21,242 nt of DNA from Candidatus Campbellbacteria bacterium RIFCSPLOWO2_02_35_12 (GTDB taxonomy: Bacteria > Patescibacteriota > Minisyncoccia > Phycocordibacterales > UBA2163): the NCBI GenBank assembly GCA_001774455.1, contig MFAC01000027.1:1-21242 (forward strand), written 5' to 3'. How positions within the stretch are numbered: the stretch's first letter is position 1; each line of letters starts with the position of its first letter. The notes under the pieces are model-generated. The model did not search any database, was not told the DNA's origin, and was given only the letters and a program-made list of their open reading frames with translations. Shown here piece by piece: positions 7,199 through 16,472 of this stretch. Both the position numbers and the translations under genes were made by a program.

Positions 7199-7204
7199 TA
7201 TAAT
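7199..7204 (+). promoter_or_regulatory. -10 box (TATAAT) 7 nt before the T4SS-like ATPase start
   Basis: A perfect TATAAT lies 7 nt before ATG 7212. No convincing -35 hexamer is visible at 16-18 nt. There is no Shine-Dalgarno, so a leaderless transcript is likely if this box is used. Confidence 0.45.
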
Positions 7205-7211
7205 GTAAAAT

Positions 7212-10016
7212 ATGGAAAATACTGGTATTTCGCGAGAAGGCATAAATAAAAAATTCACCACCACACAGGAGGAGCTTGATTTTCTGCGCGGTGAAGTGGC
7301 GCGTCACGAAAAAGAACTTGACGGAGATCGCACCTCCGTCATTGAAGGCGAAGCAAGGCGAGGCGCCGAGATGGCGCCGTTTGATGAGGCGATAAGCAGA
7401 CAAATACGCGAATATAAAAAAAAGAATACGAAAGATATTTTGGAAGAAAATTATAAATTGTCAGAAAAACAAGAAGATGAAATTGTTTTGAAACTCTCTC
7501 CCGAAGAGCATGATGATAAAATGTCAGAACTTCTCGGCATACTCCAAGAGAAGGGAATTAAGAATACTTTGTCTATTATAAGCAAAATGCGCGACGCTCA
7601 CATTGATGACGATTTTCATCGCTTTTTGGTTGAATACATTAAAGAAGGATTTGCCGCGCCGGGACTTAAAGAAAAAAATCCTCTGTGGAAACAGCTTCAT
7701 ATGACGCTTTTTGAGATAGCGCTTCCCGGGGTGTCGTTTGACGACAAAGAAAGAACAAAACCTCTAAAAGAACTTATTTCATCAATGGAACAATTATACG
7801 CCGGAATGCTCGCTATATCTGGCAAAAAGAAATCCGAAAAAAATCATATCGCATTTGAAATCGCAGTATCAAATAAAACAGAGGAAGCGATTTTTTATGT
7901 GGCTGTGTCGGACGAGAAGAAAGAACTTTTTGAGAAACAAGTTCTTTCAATTTTTCCACAAGCGAAAGTTATTGAAAACAAAGATGATTACAATATATTT
8001 AATGAACAAGGTATTTCGGTCGGCGCATACGGCAAGTTTGCGCGAAACGAAATTTTTCCTCTTAAAATATATGATTTGTTTGATTACGATCCCCTTAATA
8101 TTTTACTTTCATCATTTTCTAAACTTGAAAAAAATGGCGAAGGGGCGGCAATTCAGCTTATATTCAATCCAATGGGCGATTATTACACAAAAAAATATAA
8201 ATCCGCGCTAGATAAGATTCAAAAAGGAACATCAGTAAAAAAAGCGATTGATATGCCGGAGAGTATTACAGGCTCATTTATTAAAGAATTTAAACAAGTT
8301 TTTGGCGGCGGTTCGTCTAAAAATGAAAAAAATACTCCTCCTGTTATTGACCAAATAGTGGTTGAGCAGATTACCAAAAAAATTTCAAGTCCTATCGTCA
8401 AAGTCAATCTTCGCATAATAACATCGGCGCAAACATTACAAAGAGCTCAAAAAATATTATCCGATATTGAAGCGGTGTTTAATCAGTTTGAAGAATCACA
8501 AGGAAACGCTCTTTCTTTCAAAAAGCCAAAACGAGGCGGTTTAAGAACCCTTCTTCGCGATTTTTCATACAGACGATTTATAGACGGTCAAAAACTACCT
8601 TTAAATTTGAAAGAGATCACGACACTTTATCATTTTCCATCATCTGGTATAAGTTCATCTCGGGAATTAAAACAGTCAAAAGCCGGAACGGCGCCGGCTC
8701 CTCTTGATATGCCGAACGAAGGAGCGCTTTTGGGTGTAAATAAGTATAGAAATTCCGAAACGGAAGTTCGTATTACTCGCGAAGACCGCTTGCGACATTT
8801 TTACACAATAGGACAAACAGGCACCGGTAAATCCACATTGCTTAAAAATATGGCGGTTCAAGATATTCAAAATGGCGACGGGGTATGCGTAATTGACCCG
8901 CACGGCGTTGACATTAACGACATATTGGGAGCTGTGCCAAAACATAGGATGAAAGATGTAATATATTTTGACCCTGGTTACACAAAACGGCCGATGGCGC
9001 TTAATATGCTTGAATATGATGAAAATTATCCGGAGCAAAAAACTTTTGTCGTAAATGAAATGTTCAGTATTTTTCAAAAGCTTTACGGAGACGTTCCGGA
9101 ATCAATGGGTCCTATGTTTGAACAGTATTTCCGGAACGCGACAATGCTTGTTATTGAAGACCCTTCAAGCGGAAACACCCTGCTTGATGTGTCGCGTGTA
9201 TTGGCTAATGAAGAGTTTAGAAAAATGAAACTTTCAGAATGTAAAAATCCCATAATTACGCAGTTTTGGAGAGATGTTGCTGAAAAAGCCGGAGGCGAAA
9301 GCGCTCTCGCGAACATCGTGCCGTATATCACAAGCAAATTTGATGTATTCTTGGCGAACGACATAATGCGTCCCATTATAGCGCAAAGCAAATCGTCTTT
9401 TAATTTTAGGAAGATTATGGATGAGCGCAAAATTCTGCTTGTTAATTTAGCAAAAGGGCGACTGGGAGACATAAACGCGCATCTTATAGGTCTTATACTT
9501 GTCGGTAAAATTTTAATGGCGGCGCTTTCAAGAGTAGATGATATACAGCAAGGAGGACAAAATACGCCGGACTTTTATCTGTATTTGGACGAGTTTCAAA
9601 ATATTACAACCGATTCAATTTCCACAATTCTTTCAGAAGCGAGAAAATACAAACTAGGTCTCACGATAGCGCATCAATTTATAGCTCAACTTGATGATAA
9701 AATAAAAAATTCCGTATTTGGCAATGTCGGTTCAATATGCTCTTTCAGAGTCGGAGCCGATGATGCAGAATATCTCAAAAATCAATTTGAACCCGTATTT
9801 ACCGTAAACGACCTTATGAATATAGATAACAGAAACGCTTATTTGAAAATGCTCGTTGATGGCAGACCAGTAAGACCTTTTAATATTGAAACACTTCCAC
9901 CGGCTCAAGGAAGTCCTGAAATTATTGAAACTCTCAAGCAATTTTCGTATTTGACCTATGGCAGAGACAGAGAAGAGGTGGAAAAAGAAATCCAAGCGAA
10001 ATATAATAAATCTTGA
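7212..10016 (+). CDS. VirD4/TraG-like type IV secretion ATPase (DNA-binding/TraM-recognition type)
   Basis: A 934-residue protein with two parts. Residues 1 to about 510 are of unrecognised type, probably helical and charged at the start. The C-terminal half is a VirD4/TraD/TraG-like P-loop ATPase: Walker A GQTGTGKST (534-542), DPHG after the next strand, Walker B FYLYLDEF (788-795), then TTDSISTILSEARKYKLGLTIAHQFIAQL, the sensor segment typical of coupling proteins. Such ATPases pump DNA or proteins through type IV systems, but no other T4SS gene is in this window. No clear N-terminal membrane segment is visible, unlike classical VirD4. A 23-nt inverted repeat lies in codons 36-44. The start is set by TATAAT 7 nt upstream. 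Confidence 0.88.
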   Translation: MENTGISREGINKKFTTTQEELDFLRGEVARHEKELDGDRTSVIEGEARRGAEMAPFDEAISRQIREYKKKNTKDILEENYKLSEKQEDEIVLKLSPEEHDDKMSELLGILQEKGIKNTLSIISKMRDAHIDDDFHRFLVEYIKEGFAAPGLKEKNPLWKQLHMTLFEIALPGVSFDDKERTKPLKELISSMEQLYAGMLAISGKKKSEKNHIAFEIAVSNKTEEAIFYVAVSDEKKELFEKQVLSIFPQAKVIENKDDYNIFNEQGISVGAYGKFARNEIFPLKIYDLFDYDPLNILLSSFSKLEKNGEGAAIQLIFNPMGDYYTKKYKSALDKIQKGTSVKKAIDMPESITGSFIKEFKQVFGGGSSKNEKNTPPVIDQIVVEQITKKISSPIVKVNLRIITSAQTLQRAQKILSDIEAVFNQFEESQGNALSFKKPKRGGLRTLLRDFSYRRFIDGQKLPLNLKEITTLYHFPSSGISSSRELKQSKAGTAPAPLDMPNEGALLGVNKYRNSETEVRITREDRLRHFYTIGQTGTGKSTLLKNMAVQDIQNGDGVCVIDPHGVDINDILGAVPKHRMKDVIYFDPGYTKRPMALNMLEYDENYPEQKTFVVNEMFSIFQKLYGDVPESMGPMFEQYFRNATMLVIEDPSSGNTLLDVSRVLANEEFRKMKLSECKNPIITQFWRDVAEKAGGESALANIVPYITSKFDVFLANDIMRPIIAQSKSSFNFRKIMDERKILLVNLAKGRLGDINAHLIGLILVGKILMAALSRVDDIQQGGQNTPDFYLYLDEFQNITTDSISTILSEARKYKLGLTIAHQFIAQLDDKIKNSVFGNVGSICSFRVGADDAEYLKNQFEPVFTVNDLMNIDNRNAYLKMLVDGRPVRPFNIETLPPAQGSPEIIETLKQFSYLTYGRDREEVEKEIQAKYNKS
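7319..7341 (+). repeat. Intragenic inverted repeat in the ATPase gene
   Basis: TGACGGAG (7319-7326) and CTCCGTCA (7334-7341) are perfect inverted arms around a 7-nt loop. The block is more GC-rich than the AT-rich surroundings and encodes a variable-looking N-terminal stretch (about residues 36-44). It resembles in style the palindromic insert in tatD, although the sequence differs. Confidence 0.5.
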
Positions 10017-10131
10017 ATTACAAAATCAATCTTTAAGTTTTTATTCTTAAATTTTGAATGAGGCGAGCTTTATAATTCAGAGCATATTAAATCCGCGCGT
10101 CCCGTCGCTTTAAACCATAGTTGTAGTAATG

Positions 10132-10137
10132 TATAAT
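10132..10137 (+). promoter_or_regulatory. -10 box (TATAAT) 7 nt before the Ig-like protein start
   Basis: A perfect TATAAT lies exactly 7 nt before ATG 10145. A weak TTTAAA lies 17 nt upstream (10109-10114). There is no Shine-Dalgarno, so a leaderless transcript is likely. Confidence 0.45.
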
Positions 10138-10144
10138 AAAAATT

Positions 10145-12058
10145 ATGTCAAAAAACAGAAGCGGTATAGAAGAAATGCGTCGTAGATTATATGCTCGTGG
10201 TGAAAAATTAAGTTTAAGTAAGCGAAGAAATTTGCGCGCCCTTGAATATGACGCAAAAAGCGGATGGAAAGGTAATGGTAATAAAACATTTACCGAAAAT
10301 TCTAAAAAAACCCGTAAGTCATTTTTATCAACGCTTCTTTTTTTATCATTTATTTTTTTTATAATAGCGCTTGGTTTTTCTTCTTATTTTATTATTAACA
10401 AGTCAAATATTATATCATCGCAAAATATTGACATAAAAATAGAAGGGCCCGCCTCCATAAGAGGAGGAGAAGAACTCTCGCTTCAAATTGCGATTGCGAA
10501 TAAAAACAATGTTTCTATAAAATTTGCCGATATGATTATTGAGTATCCAGACGGAACTCGTTCCGCTGCGGATATATCCGCGGAGTTGCCGCGTTTCAGA
10601 GAGACGCTTGGTATGCTCGCCCCGGGAGAGATTAAACAAAAGACGGTAAAAGCGATATTACTGGGCTCTGAAAATACGCAGCAGGATATTAAAGTTACAA
10701 TAGAATACAGAATAGACGGTTCCCGTTCTATTTTCTTTACCGAGAGAGTGTATAAAGTTACAATTACATCTTCCCCGCTTAGTCTTTTAGTATCGGCGCT
10801 TGATGAAATTACATCAGGTCAGCAAGTTGAATTTAATATTGAGATTATTTCTAATTCAAACACACTGATAAAGGATGCGGTTTTATCCGTTGAATATCCT
10901 TTTGGATTTAAATTCATATCTTCTTCTCCCGAGGCATCTTTTACGGATAATGTGTGGAGTTTGGGAGATATACAGCCGGAAGGAAAAAGAAATATAAAAC
11001 TTCGTGGAATAATTGTCGGAGAAGACGAAGAAGAGAGAGTTTTTAGATTTTTAAGCGGTGTAGCGAGAGAAGATGATGAAAAAGAACTCGGAGTAACTTT
11101 TATTACTTCAATGAAATCCATAGTGATAAAGAAACCGTTTGTGGGGATAGACATTGCGTTAAACGGGGATAGAGCGCCTGAATATATTTCCGCGGCGGGA
11201 GATAAAATACGCGCCGATATAATATGGACGAATAATATGCCGATAAAAGTTTCAGATGCGGAAATAGAAGTTAAATTAAGCGGAACGGCTCTTGATAAAT
11301 TTTCAATATCCGCAGACGGAGGTTTTTATAGGTCAATTGACAACACTATCATATTCAGCGGAGAAACAAATAGCGATTTAATCTCTATCAATCCTGGAGA
11401 ATCGGGAAGGGCGACTTTTTCTTTTGCTTCACTTGGAGCTTCATCCGGAAATATATTTAAGAATCCCGAAATGTTTATTGACATAAACATTAAAGGAAAT
11501 AGAATATCCGAGGGTCAAGTTTCACAAAAAATCAATTCAACATTGTCTCGCGTGGTGAAATTATCTTCAGACCTTATTTTAACATCTCGCGCCGTATATT
11601 TTGCGGGACCATTTGCAAATACGGGGGCTATACCGCCTAAGGCCGAAAGTGAAACAACATATACGATAATCTGGACAATTACCAATTCTTCAAATATTGT
11701 TGATAATATATTAGTTACGGCGACTCTGCCTTCTTATATAAGATGGACGGGACAGACAAGTCCTTCGGATGAATCAATAATATTTAATCCGATAGGAGGT
11801 AAAATTGTTTGGGATGTCGGTACCGTTAAACCAAGAAGCGGTATTTTAAGCGAAGGACAAAGAGAAGTCGCTTTTCAAGTGTCTTTTCTTCCGAGTATCG
11901 GTCAAATAAACAGTTCACCAATTCTTGTGAATGAACAAGAGATAATCGGATTAGACAGATTTACGGATAAAGAAATAAGCGGCGGCAAAAAAGCTCTTAC
12001 GACACAGCTGAGCACCGACCCGAGTTTCCCGAAGGACGGAGCAAATGTAGCGGAATAA
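10145..12058 (+). CDS. Membrane-anchored protein with Ig-like/DUF11-like repeats
   Basis: A 637-residue protein. Residues 1-58 are strongly basic and cytoplasmic. Residues 60-84 (FLSTLLFLSFIFFIIALGFSS) form one transmembrane anchor. The remaining 550 residues would lie outside and form several beta-rich modules. Recurrent features are GEELSLQIAIANKNNVSI, GQQVEFNIEIISNSNTLI and TYTIIWTITNSSNIVDNILVTATLP, each followed by a W.LG/W.VGT.KP-type end, as in DUF11/COG1361 and CARDB-like domains. Such proteins decorate cell surfaces or serve as scaffolds. It follows the T4SS-like ATPase by 128 nt with its own -10 box. Only the fold class is supported; no ligand can be named. Confidence 0.75.
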   Translation: MSKNRSGIEEMRRRLYARGEKLSLSKRRNLRALEYDAKSGWKGNGNKTFTENSKKTRKSFLSTLLFLSFIFFIIALGFSSYFIINKSNIISSQNIDIKIEGPASIRGGEELSLQIAIANKNNVSIKFADMIIEYPDGTRSAADISAELPRFRETLGMLAPGEIKQKTVKAILLGSENTQQDIKVTIEYRIDGSRSIFFTERVYKVTITSSPLSLLVSALDEITSGQQVEFNIEIISNSNTLIKDAVLSVEYPFGFKFISSSPEASFTDNVWSLGDIQPEGKRNIKLRGIIVGEDEEERVFRFLSGVAREDDEKELGVTFITSMKSIVIKKPFVGIDIALNGDRAPEYISAAGDKIRADIIWTNNMPIKVSDAEIEVKLSGTALDKFSISADGGFYRSIDNTIIFSGETNSDLISINPGESGRATFSFASLGASSGNIFKNPEMFIDINIKGNRISEGQVSQKINSTLSRVVKLSSDLILTSRAVYFAGPFANTGAIPPKAESETTYTIIWTITNSSNIVDNILVTATLPSYIRWTGQTSPSDESIIFNPIGGKIVWDVGTVKPRSGILSEGQREVAFQVSFLPSIGQINSSPILVNEQEIIGLDRFTDKEISGGKKALTTQLSTDPSFPKDGANVAE

Positions 12059-12135
12059 ATTTTTTGCGCGGCGGAAGATTTTTTATCTATACCACGCGGC
12101 ATAGCGTAATAGAAAAAGTTGGATATTAAATACTA

Positions 12136-12240
12136 TGAATTACGAAATACAAAAATTTAGGTCCGCGAATCGCAAAAATTCTTTGTCTTCCAAATGTTTT
12201 TGCTCAACTAGACCGTAAAATTTTTGCATTTCGTAATTCA
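12136..12240 (+). repeat. Palindromic repeat, copy 4 (105 bp, core orientation A)
   Basis: Begins TGAATTACGAAATAC and ends GCATTTCGTAATTCA. Core AGGTCCGCGAATCGC to CTAGACC is orientation A. One extra A near the right arm gives 105 bp. Outer bases are ATACTA on the left and AGATA on the right. It ends 24 nt before the glyS start. Confidence 0.93.
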
Positions 12241-12264
12241 AGATAAATAATATAAAACAGCATT

Positions 12265-13635
12265 ATGAAAAAAGAAGAAAATAAATTAGAAAAAATAACA
12301 GCGCTTGCTAAAAGAAGGGGTTTTGTATTTCCAGGCTCGGAAATTTACGGCGGATTTGCCGGAACTTACGATTGGGGACCGCTTGGGACCGAACTTCGCA
12401 GAAATGTGGTTAATGAGTGGACGAGAGCTATGGAAAATCATGATAATATGGCATTTTTGGATTCCAGTATTTTTACCGCCGCGAAAGTTTGGGAAGCAAG
12501 CGGGCATGTGTCTGATTTTTCCGACCCAATGGTTACTTGTAATAATTGTCATACAAAATTCAGGGCAGACCATTTACTTGACACTATAGGAGTTGCGGCG
12601 GATGAGAAAATGACAGAGCCGCAAATCAACATCTTATTTGACGAACATCGCGCGAAATTACATTGCTCTGTTTGCCGCAAAAAAGATTTTAGCAAAGTGT
12701 TTGCTAAAAATTTAATGGCGACATCAACTCTCGGAAAATTTAGTGAAGAAGACCAAGAGGTTTATTTGCGAGCGGAAACAGCGCAAGGAATTTTTATAAA
12801 TTATAAAAATGTGCTTAACTCGGGATTTTATTCAATTCCTTTCGGTATCGCTCAAGTAGGCAAAGCTTTTCGCAACGAAATCAGCCCAAGACAATTTTTA
12901 TTTCGCAAGCGAGAGTTTGAACAGATGGAAATGCAGTATTTCGTGTCGCCAAAAGAGGCATTTGTGGCGTATGAAGAGTGGAAGAATGAACGAATGGCTT
13001 ATTACGACCGCCTTGGCATAAAAAAGGAGAAATTACGATGGAAGCAACATGAGAATCTGGTCTTTTACGCTAAAGACGCATGGGATATACAATATGAATA
13101 TTCCTTTGGGTGGAATGAGCTGGAAGGGGTGCATTATCGCGGCGATTATGATTTAAATCAGCATCAAAAATTTTCTGGTGTTGATATGACTTATTATGAC
13201 GAGAAAACAAAAGAGAGATATATTCCGCATGTCATTGAAACGTCAACGGGTGTTGACAGAACTATTTTAATGATTCTATCAGACGCTTACAAGGAAGACG
13301 AAATGAATGGCGAAAAAAGAGTGTTTCTTAGATTTAAGACGAACATCGCGCCAATCAAAGCCGCTGTTTTTCCGCTTCTTAAAAATAAATCCGAACTTGT
13401 AAAAAAAGCGAGAGATATATATAAAATGGTAAAAAAAGATATTCCACAAATAATGTGGGACGATAACGGCAATATAGGCAAGCGATACAGAAGGCAGGAC
13501 GAAATAGGCACTCCACATTGCATAACGATTGATTTTGACACTATTCAAGATGACTCCGTAACGCTTCGCGCTCGTGATACGGGTAAACAAAAAAGAATTA
13601 AAATTAAGGAAATTATTTCACATATCTCCGCATAA
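12265..13635 (+). CDS. glyS: Glycine--tRNA ligase (alpha2 type)
   Basis: This attaches glycine to tRNA-Gly. The 456-residue protein is the homodimeric class II enzyme, not the alpha2beta2 form. Visible parts are the N-terminal RRGFVFPGSEIYGGFAGTYDWGPLG (about 17-41), a zinc-binding insertion with C92, C95, C134 and C137, motif 2 (RNEISPRQFLFRKREFEQMEM, about 203-223), motif 3 near residues 322-337 (VIETSTGVDRTILMIL), and an anticodon-binding domain starting near PIKAAVFPLL and ending with RYRRQDEIGTPHCITID. Length is normal for the bacterial alpha2 type. There is no Shine-Dalgarno. A TATAAA lies 8 nt before ATG, just outside repeat copy 4. Confidence 0.96.
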   Translation: MKKEENKLEKITALAKRRGFVFPGSEIYGGFAGTYDWGPLGTELRRNVVNEWTRAMENHDNMAFLDSSIFTAAKVWEASGHVSDFSDPMVTCNNCHTKFRADHLLDTIGVAADEKMTEPQINILFDEHRAKLHCSVCRKKDFSKVFAKNLMATSTLGKFSEEDQEVYLRAETAQGIFINYKNVLNSGFYSIPFGIAQVGKAFRNEISPRQFLFRKREFEQMEMQYFVSPKEAFVAYEEWKNERMAYYDRLGIKKEKLRWKQHENLVFYAKDAWDIQYEYSFGWNELEGVHYRGDYDLNQHQKFSGVDMTYYDEKTKERYIPHVIETSTGVDRTILMILSDAYKEDEMNGEKRVFLRFKTNIAPIKAAVFPLLKNKSELVKKARDIYKMVKKDIPQIMWDDNGNIGKRYRRQDEIGTPHCITIDFDTIQDDSVTLRARDTGKQKRIKIKEIISHISA

Positions 13636-13654
13636 TGTTATTATTAGACTATCT

Positions 13655-13758
13655 TGAATTACGAAATGCAAAAATTTACGGTCTGGTTGAGTAAAAACAT
13701 TTGGAAGACAAAGAGGTTTTGCGAACAGAGGATTTAAATTTTTGTATTTCGTAATTCA
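13655..13758 (-). repeat. 104-bp palindromic repeat, copy 5 (core orientation B)
   Basis: Begins TGAATTACGAAATGC and ends GTATTTCGTAATTCA. Core ACGGTCTGGTTGAG to AGAGGATT is orientation B. Outer bases are TATCT on the left and TAGTA on the right. The 13 nt after the right end (TAGTATTATATTA) are identical to those after copy 9. It lies between glyS and the AI-2E family gene and ends 18 nt before that start. Confidence 0.93.
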
Positions 13759-13776
13759 TAGTATTATATTAATGAT

Positions 13777-14865
13777 ATGGAACATCTCAAAAATATAAAT
13801 ATTACGATAAGTTCAGGCACCATTATAAAGAGTATTTTATTTGTGCTTTTAATCGGCGCTTTATTTTTCTTGAAAGACCTTGTTCTTATAGTAATGACGG
13901 CTATTGTCATAGCGTCAGCGATTGAGCCGATAACAAAATGGTTTATTTCATACAAAATACCAAGAGTGATTGCTGTTTTATTGATATATATGGGATTTAT
14001 TCTTTTATTTCTAAGCGTCTTTTATTTTTTCGCGCCACCATTGCTTCAAGAGGCGACAAATTTCTCCGTATTTCTGTCAAACTACTCCGATATTTTTAAT
14101 ATATCAAATAAAATCGGAGGAAGTTTTATAAATAGCTTGGATATTATAGAAAAAAATTTTTCTCTAAAAGACGCATTATTCAGTATTCAATCGTCATTTA
14201 CGAATATATCAGAAGGATTTATTAAAACCGCGAGCATCGCATTCGGAGGCATTATAAGTTTTGTGCTTATAATTATATTTTCTTTTTATTTTGCTGTGCA
14301 AAAAAAGGGTATTGATAATTTTCTTCGCATTGTAACGCCGGTTAGACATCAGAAATATATACTTGATTTATGGAATCGTTCTCAAACAAAGATAGGATTA
14401 TGGATGCAGGGGCAGTTGATACTCGCTGTTGTCGTCGGTATGCTGGTATATATAGGGCTTACTATTTTTGATATAAGATACGCGCTCTTGCTTGCCGCGC
14501 TTGCCGGTATATTTGAGCTTATACCGCTTTTTGGCGCGGTTTTGGCGGCAATTCCCGCTATAATAATAGCTTTTATTGACGGAGGCGTAACACTCGGGCT
14601 TTTGATTACGGGACTTTATCTTATTATTCAGCAATTTGAAAATCACTTGATTTATCCTTTGGTTGTAACAAAAGTTGTTGGCGTTCCGCCTCTTCTTGTT
14701 ATTTTAGCTCTTATTATAGGCGCGCAGTTTGCCGGATTTTTGGGAATTATATTATCTGTTCCGATAGCAGCGATTATTCAGGAACTTATTAAAGATATAC
14801 AGCGCGAGAAAGAAATATCTTTAGAAAAACACTCGCATAAAGAACATATTGATAATATTCAGTAA
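13777..14865 (+). CDS. AI-2E/PerM family membrane protein
   Basis: A 362-residue polytopic membrane protein of the AI-2E transporter (PerM/YdiK/TqsA-like) family. Two hydrophobic segments fill residues about 15-55 (IIKSILFVLLIGALFF, LVLIVMTAIVIASAIEPI), followed by a third (VIAVLLIYMGFILLFLSVFYFFAPPL), a soluble helical loop, then several segments with the family region LILAVVVGMLVYIGLTIFDIRYALLLAALAGIFELIPLFGAVLAAIPA and the C-terminal IYPLVVTKVVGVPPLLVILALIIGAQFAGFLGIILSVPIAAI. Family members export AI-2 or act in ion homeostasis; the substrate cannot be told here. There is no Shine-Dalgarno, and a TATATT lies 6 nt upstream. Confidence 0.9.
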   Translation: MEHLKNINITISSGTIIKSILFVLLIGALFFLKDLVLIVMTAIVIASAIEPITKWFISYKIPRVIAVLLIYMGFILLFLSVFYFFAPPLLQEATNFSVFLSNYSDIFNISNKIGGSFINSLDIIEKNFSLKDALFSIQSSFTNISEGFIKTASIAFGGIISFVLIIIFSFYFAVQKKGIDNFLRIVTPVRHQKYILDLWNRSQTKIGLWMQGQLILAVVVGMLVYIGLTIFDIRYALLLAALAGIFELIPLFGAVLAAIPAIIIAFIDGGVTLGLLITGLYLIIQQFENHLIYPLVVTKVVGVPPLLVILALIIGAQFAGFLGIILSVPIAAIIQELIKDIQREKEISLEKHSHKEHIDNIQ

Positions 14866-14907
14866 TTTAAGACAGTGTCGCGCAAAACAAAAATTACTGA
14901 AATATCT

Positions 14908-15011
14908 TGAATTACGAAATGCAAAAATTTAGGTCCTCGATTCGTAAAAATTCTTTATTTTCTAAATATTTTTGCTCAAATAGACCGTAAATTTTTGCAT
15001 TTCGTAATTCA
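14908..15011 (+). repeat. 104-bp palindromic repeat, copy 6 (core orientation A, left outer bases like B)
   Basis: Begins TGAATTACGAAATGC and ends GCATTTCGTAATTCA, with both arms matched. Core AGGTCCTCGATTCG to ATAGACCG is orientation A, but the left outer bases (ATATCT) are those of B-oriented copies. The right flank (AAGGA) fits neither class and serves as a possible Shine-Dalgarno for metG, whose ATG is only 8 nt away. Confidence 0.93.
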
Positions 15012-15019
15012 AAGGAAAT

Positions 15020-16438
15020 ATGAATAAAAATTTTTATTTAACAACAACGCTTCCGTATGTAAATGCAAAGCCGCATATAGGCGCGGCGTATGAATTTGTT
15101 CTTACCGATATTATTGCGAGATATAATCGACTTATCGGAAACAATGTTTTTTTTAATACGGGCGTGGACGAATATGGGCAAAAAATTTACGCAAAAGCTC
15201 TTGAGAGAGGGCAAGCTCCACAAAAATATACCGATGAATACTCGGATTATTTTCGCGCTCTAAAAAACACGCTTAATTTAAGTTACGACAATTTTATAAG
15301 AACGACAGACTCTCGTCATAAAAAAGCCGCGCAGGAGTTTTGGAAGAGATGTTTCGCGAAAGGTGATATTTATAAAAAACTATATAAAATAAAATATTGT
15401 GTCGGATGTGAAATGGGGAAGACGGACTCCGAACTTATAAATAATTGTTGTCCCGAGCACCCCGGTCAGAAGATTGAACTTATAGAAGAAGAAAATTATT
15501 TTTTTAAGTTTTCAAAATACCAAAAACCGCTTCTTGATTTATATGAAGAGAATCCTCAATTTGTCATTCCAGATTTTAGATTTAATGAAATTAAAAAATT
15601 TGTAAAACGGGGACTGAAAGATTTTAGCATATCGCGTCTTAAATCAAAAATGCCATGGGGGGTGGCGGTGCCGGGCGATGATGAACATATAATGTATGTT
15701 TGGTTTGACGCTCTTGTAAATTATATTTCCGCGATTGGTTGGCCTGATGATATGGCTCAATTTAATAAGTGGTGGCCTGTAAATCAATTTGCAGGCAAAG
15801 ACCAAGTGCGTCAGCAGGCGGCGATGTGGCAAGCAATGCTTATGTCAGCGGATTTGCCCCCGTCAAAACAGATTATAATTCACGGATTTATTACAATTAA
15901 CGGACAGAAGATGAGTAAAAGTGTTGGAAATATTATAAATCCCTCGGATATTGTAAAAGATTACGGGACTGACGCTTTGAGATATTATTATGCCCGCCAC
16001 ATTAATTCTTTTGAGGATAGTGATTTTACAATAGAAAAATTTAAAGATATATATAATGCGAATTTGGCAAACGGCATAGGAAATTTAACAGCGAGAATTA
16101 TGAAGCTCGCGGAAAATCATCTTGTCGGACCAGCTGATATTTATGACGCGCGAATGCCGCAAGAAATAAAAAACGCATTAGATAATTTTGAAATAAATAA
16201 AGCGGCGGATTTTATATGGAATCAGATTAGCGATTTGGACAAATATATTCAGGCAGAAAAACCATTTAGCGTAGTAAAAGATGACAAAGAAAGAGGGATA
16301 TATATTATAAAAAATACAGTAGGAAAATTATATTCAATTGCCGAAATGCTTAAGCCGATAATGCCTGAAACATCGCGAAAAATAAAAGACGCTATTAAAC
16401 AAAATAAAATGCCGCCACCGCTTTTTTTAAGGAAATAA
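15020..16438 (+). CDS. metG: Methionine--tRNA ligase
   Basis: This charges tRNA-Met, including the initiator. The 472-residue class I enzyme has LPYVNAKPHIGAAYEFVLTD (residues 11-30), where the HIGH signature reads HIGA (H19-A22). The metal knuckle has C127 and C130 plus a C143/C144 and H147 group. KMSKS is intact at 297-301 (GQKMSKSVGN), followed by the helical anticodon-binding domain. It ends after that domain with no C-terminal EMAP-like extension, so it is the short form. The start lies 8 nt after repeat copy 6, with AAAGGA at 15011-15016. The HIGA change is tolerated in class I enzymes of this group, so I treat the gene as functional. Confidence 0.95.
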   Translation: MNKNFYLTTTLPYVNAKPHIGAAYEFVLTDIIARYNRLIGNNVFFNTGVDEYGQKIYAKALERGQAPQKYTDEYSDYFRALKNTLNLSYDNFIRTTDSRHKKAAQEFWKRCFAKGDIYKKLYKIKYCVGCEMGKTDSELINNCCPEHPGQKIELIEEENYFFKFSKYQKPLLDLYEENPQFVIPDFRFNEIKKFVKRGLKDFSISRLKSKMPWGVAVPGDDEHIMYVWFDALVNYISAIGWPDDMAQFNKWWPVNQFAGKDQVRQQAAMWQAMLMSADLPPSKQIIIHGFITINGQKMSKSVGNIINPSDIVKDYGTDALRYYYARHINSFEDSDFTIEKFKDIYNANLANGIGNLTARIMKLAENHLVGPADIYDARMPQEIKNALDNFEINKAADFIWNQISDLDKYIQAEKPFSVVKDDKERGIYIIKNTVGKLYSIAEMLKPIMPETSRKIKDAIKQNKMPPPLFLRK

Positions 16439-16472
16439 CTTAGACATTCAATACCAAAGCGCTCAAGTTTAT

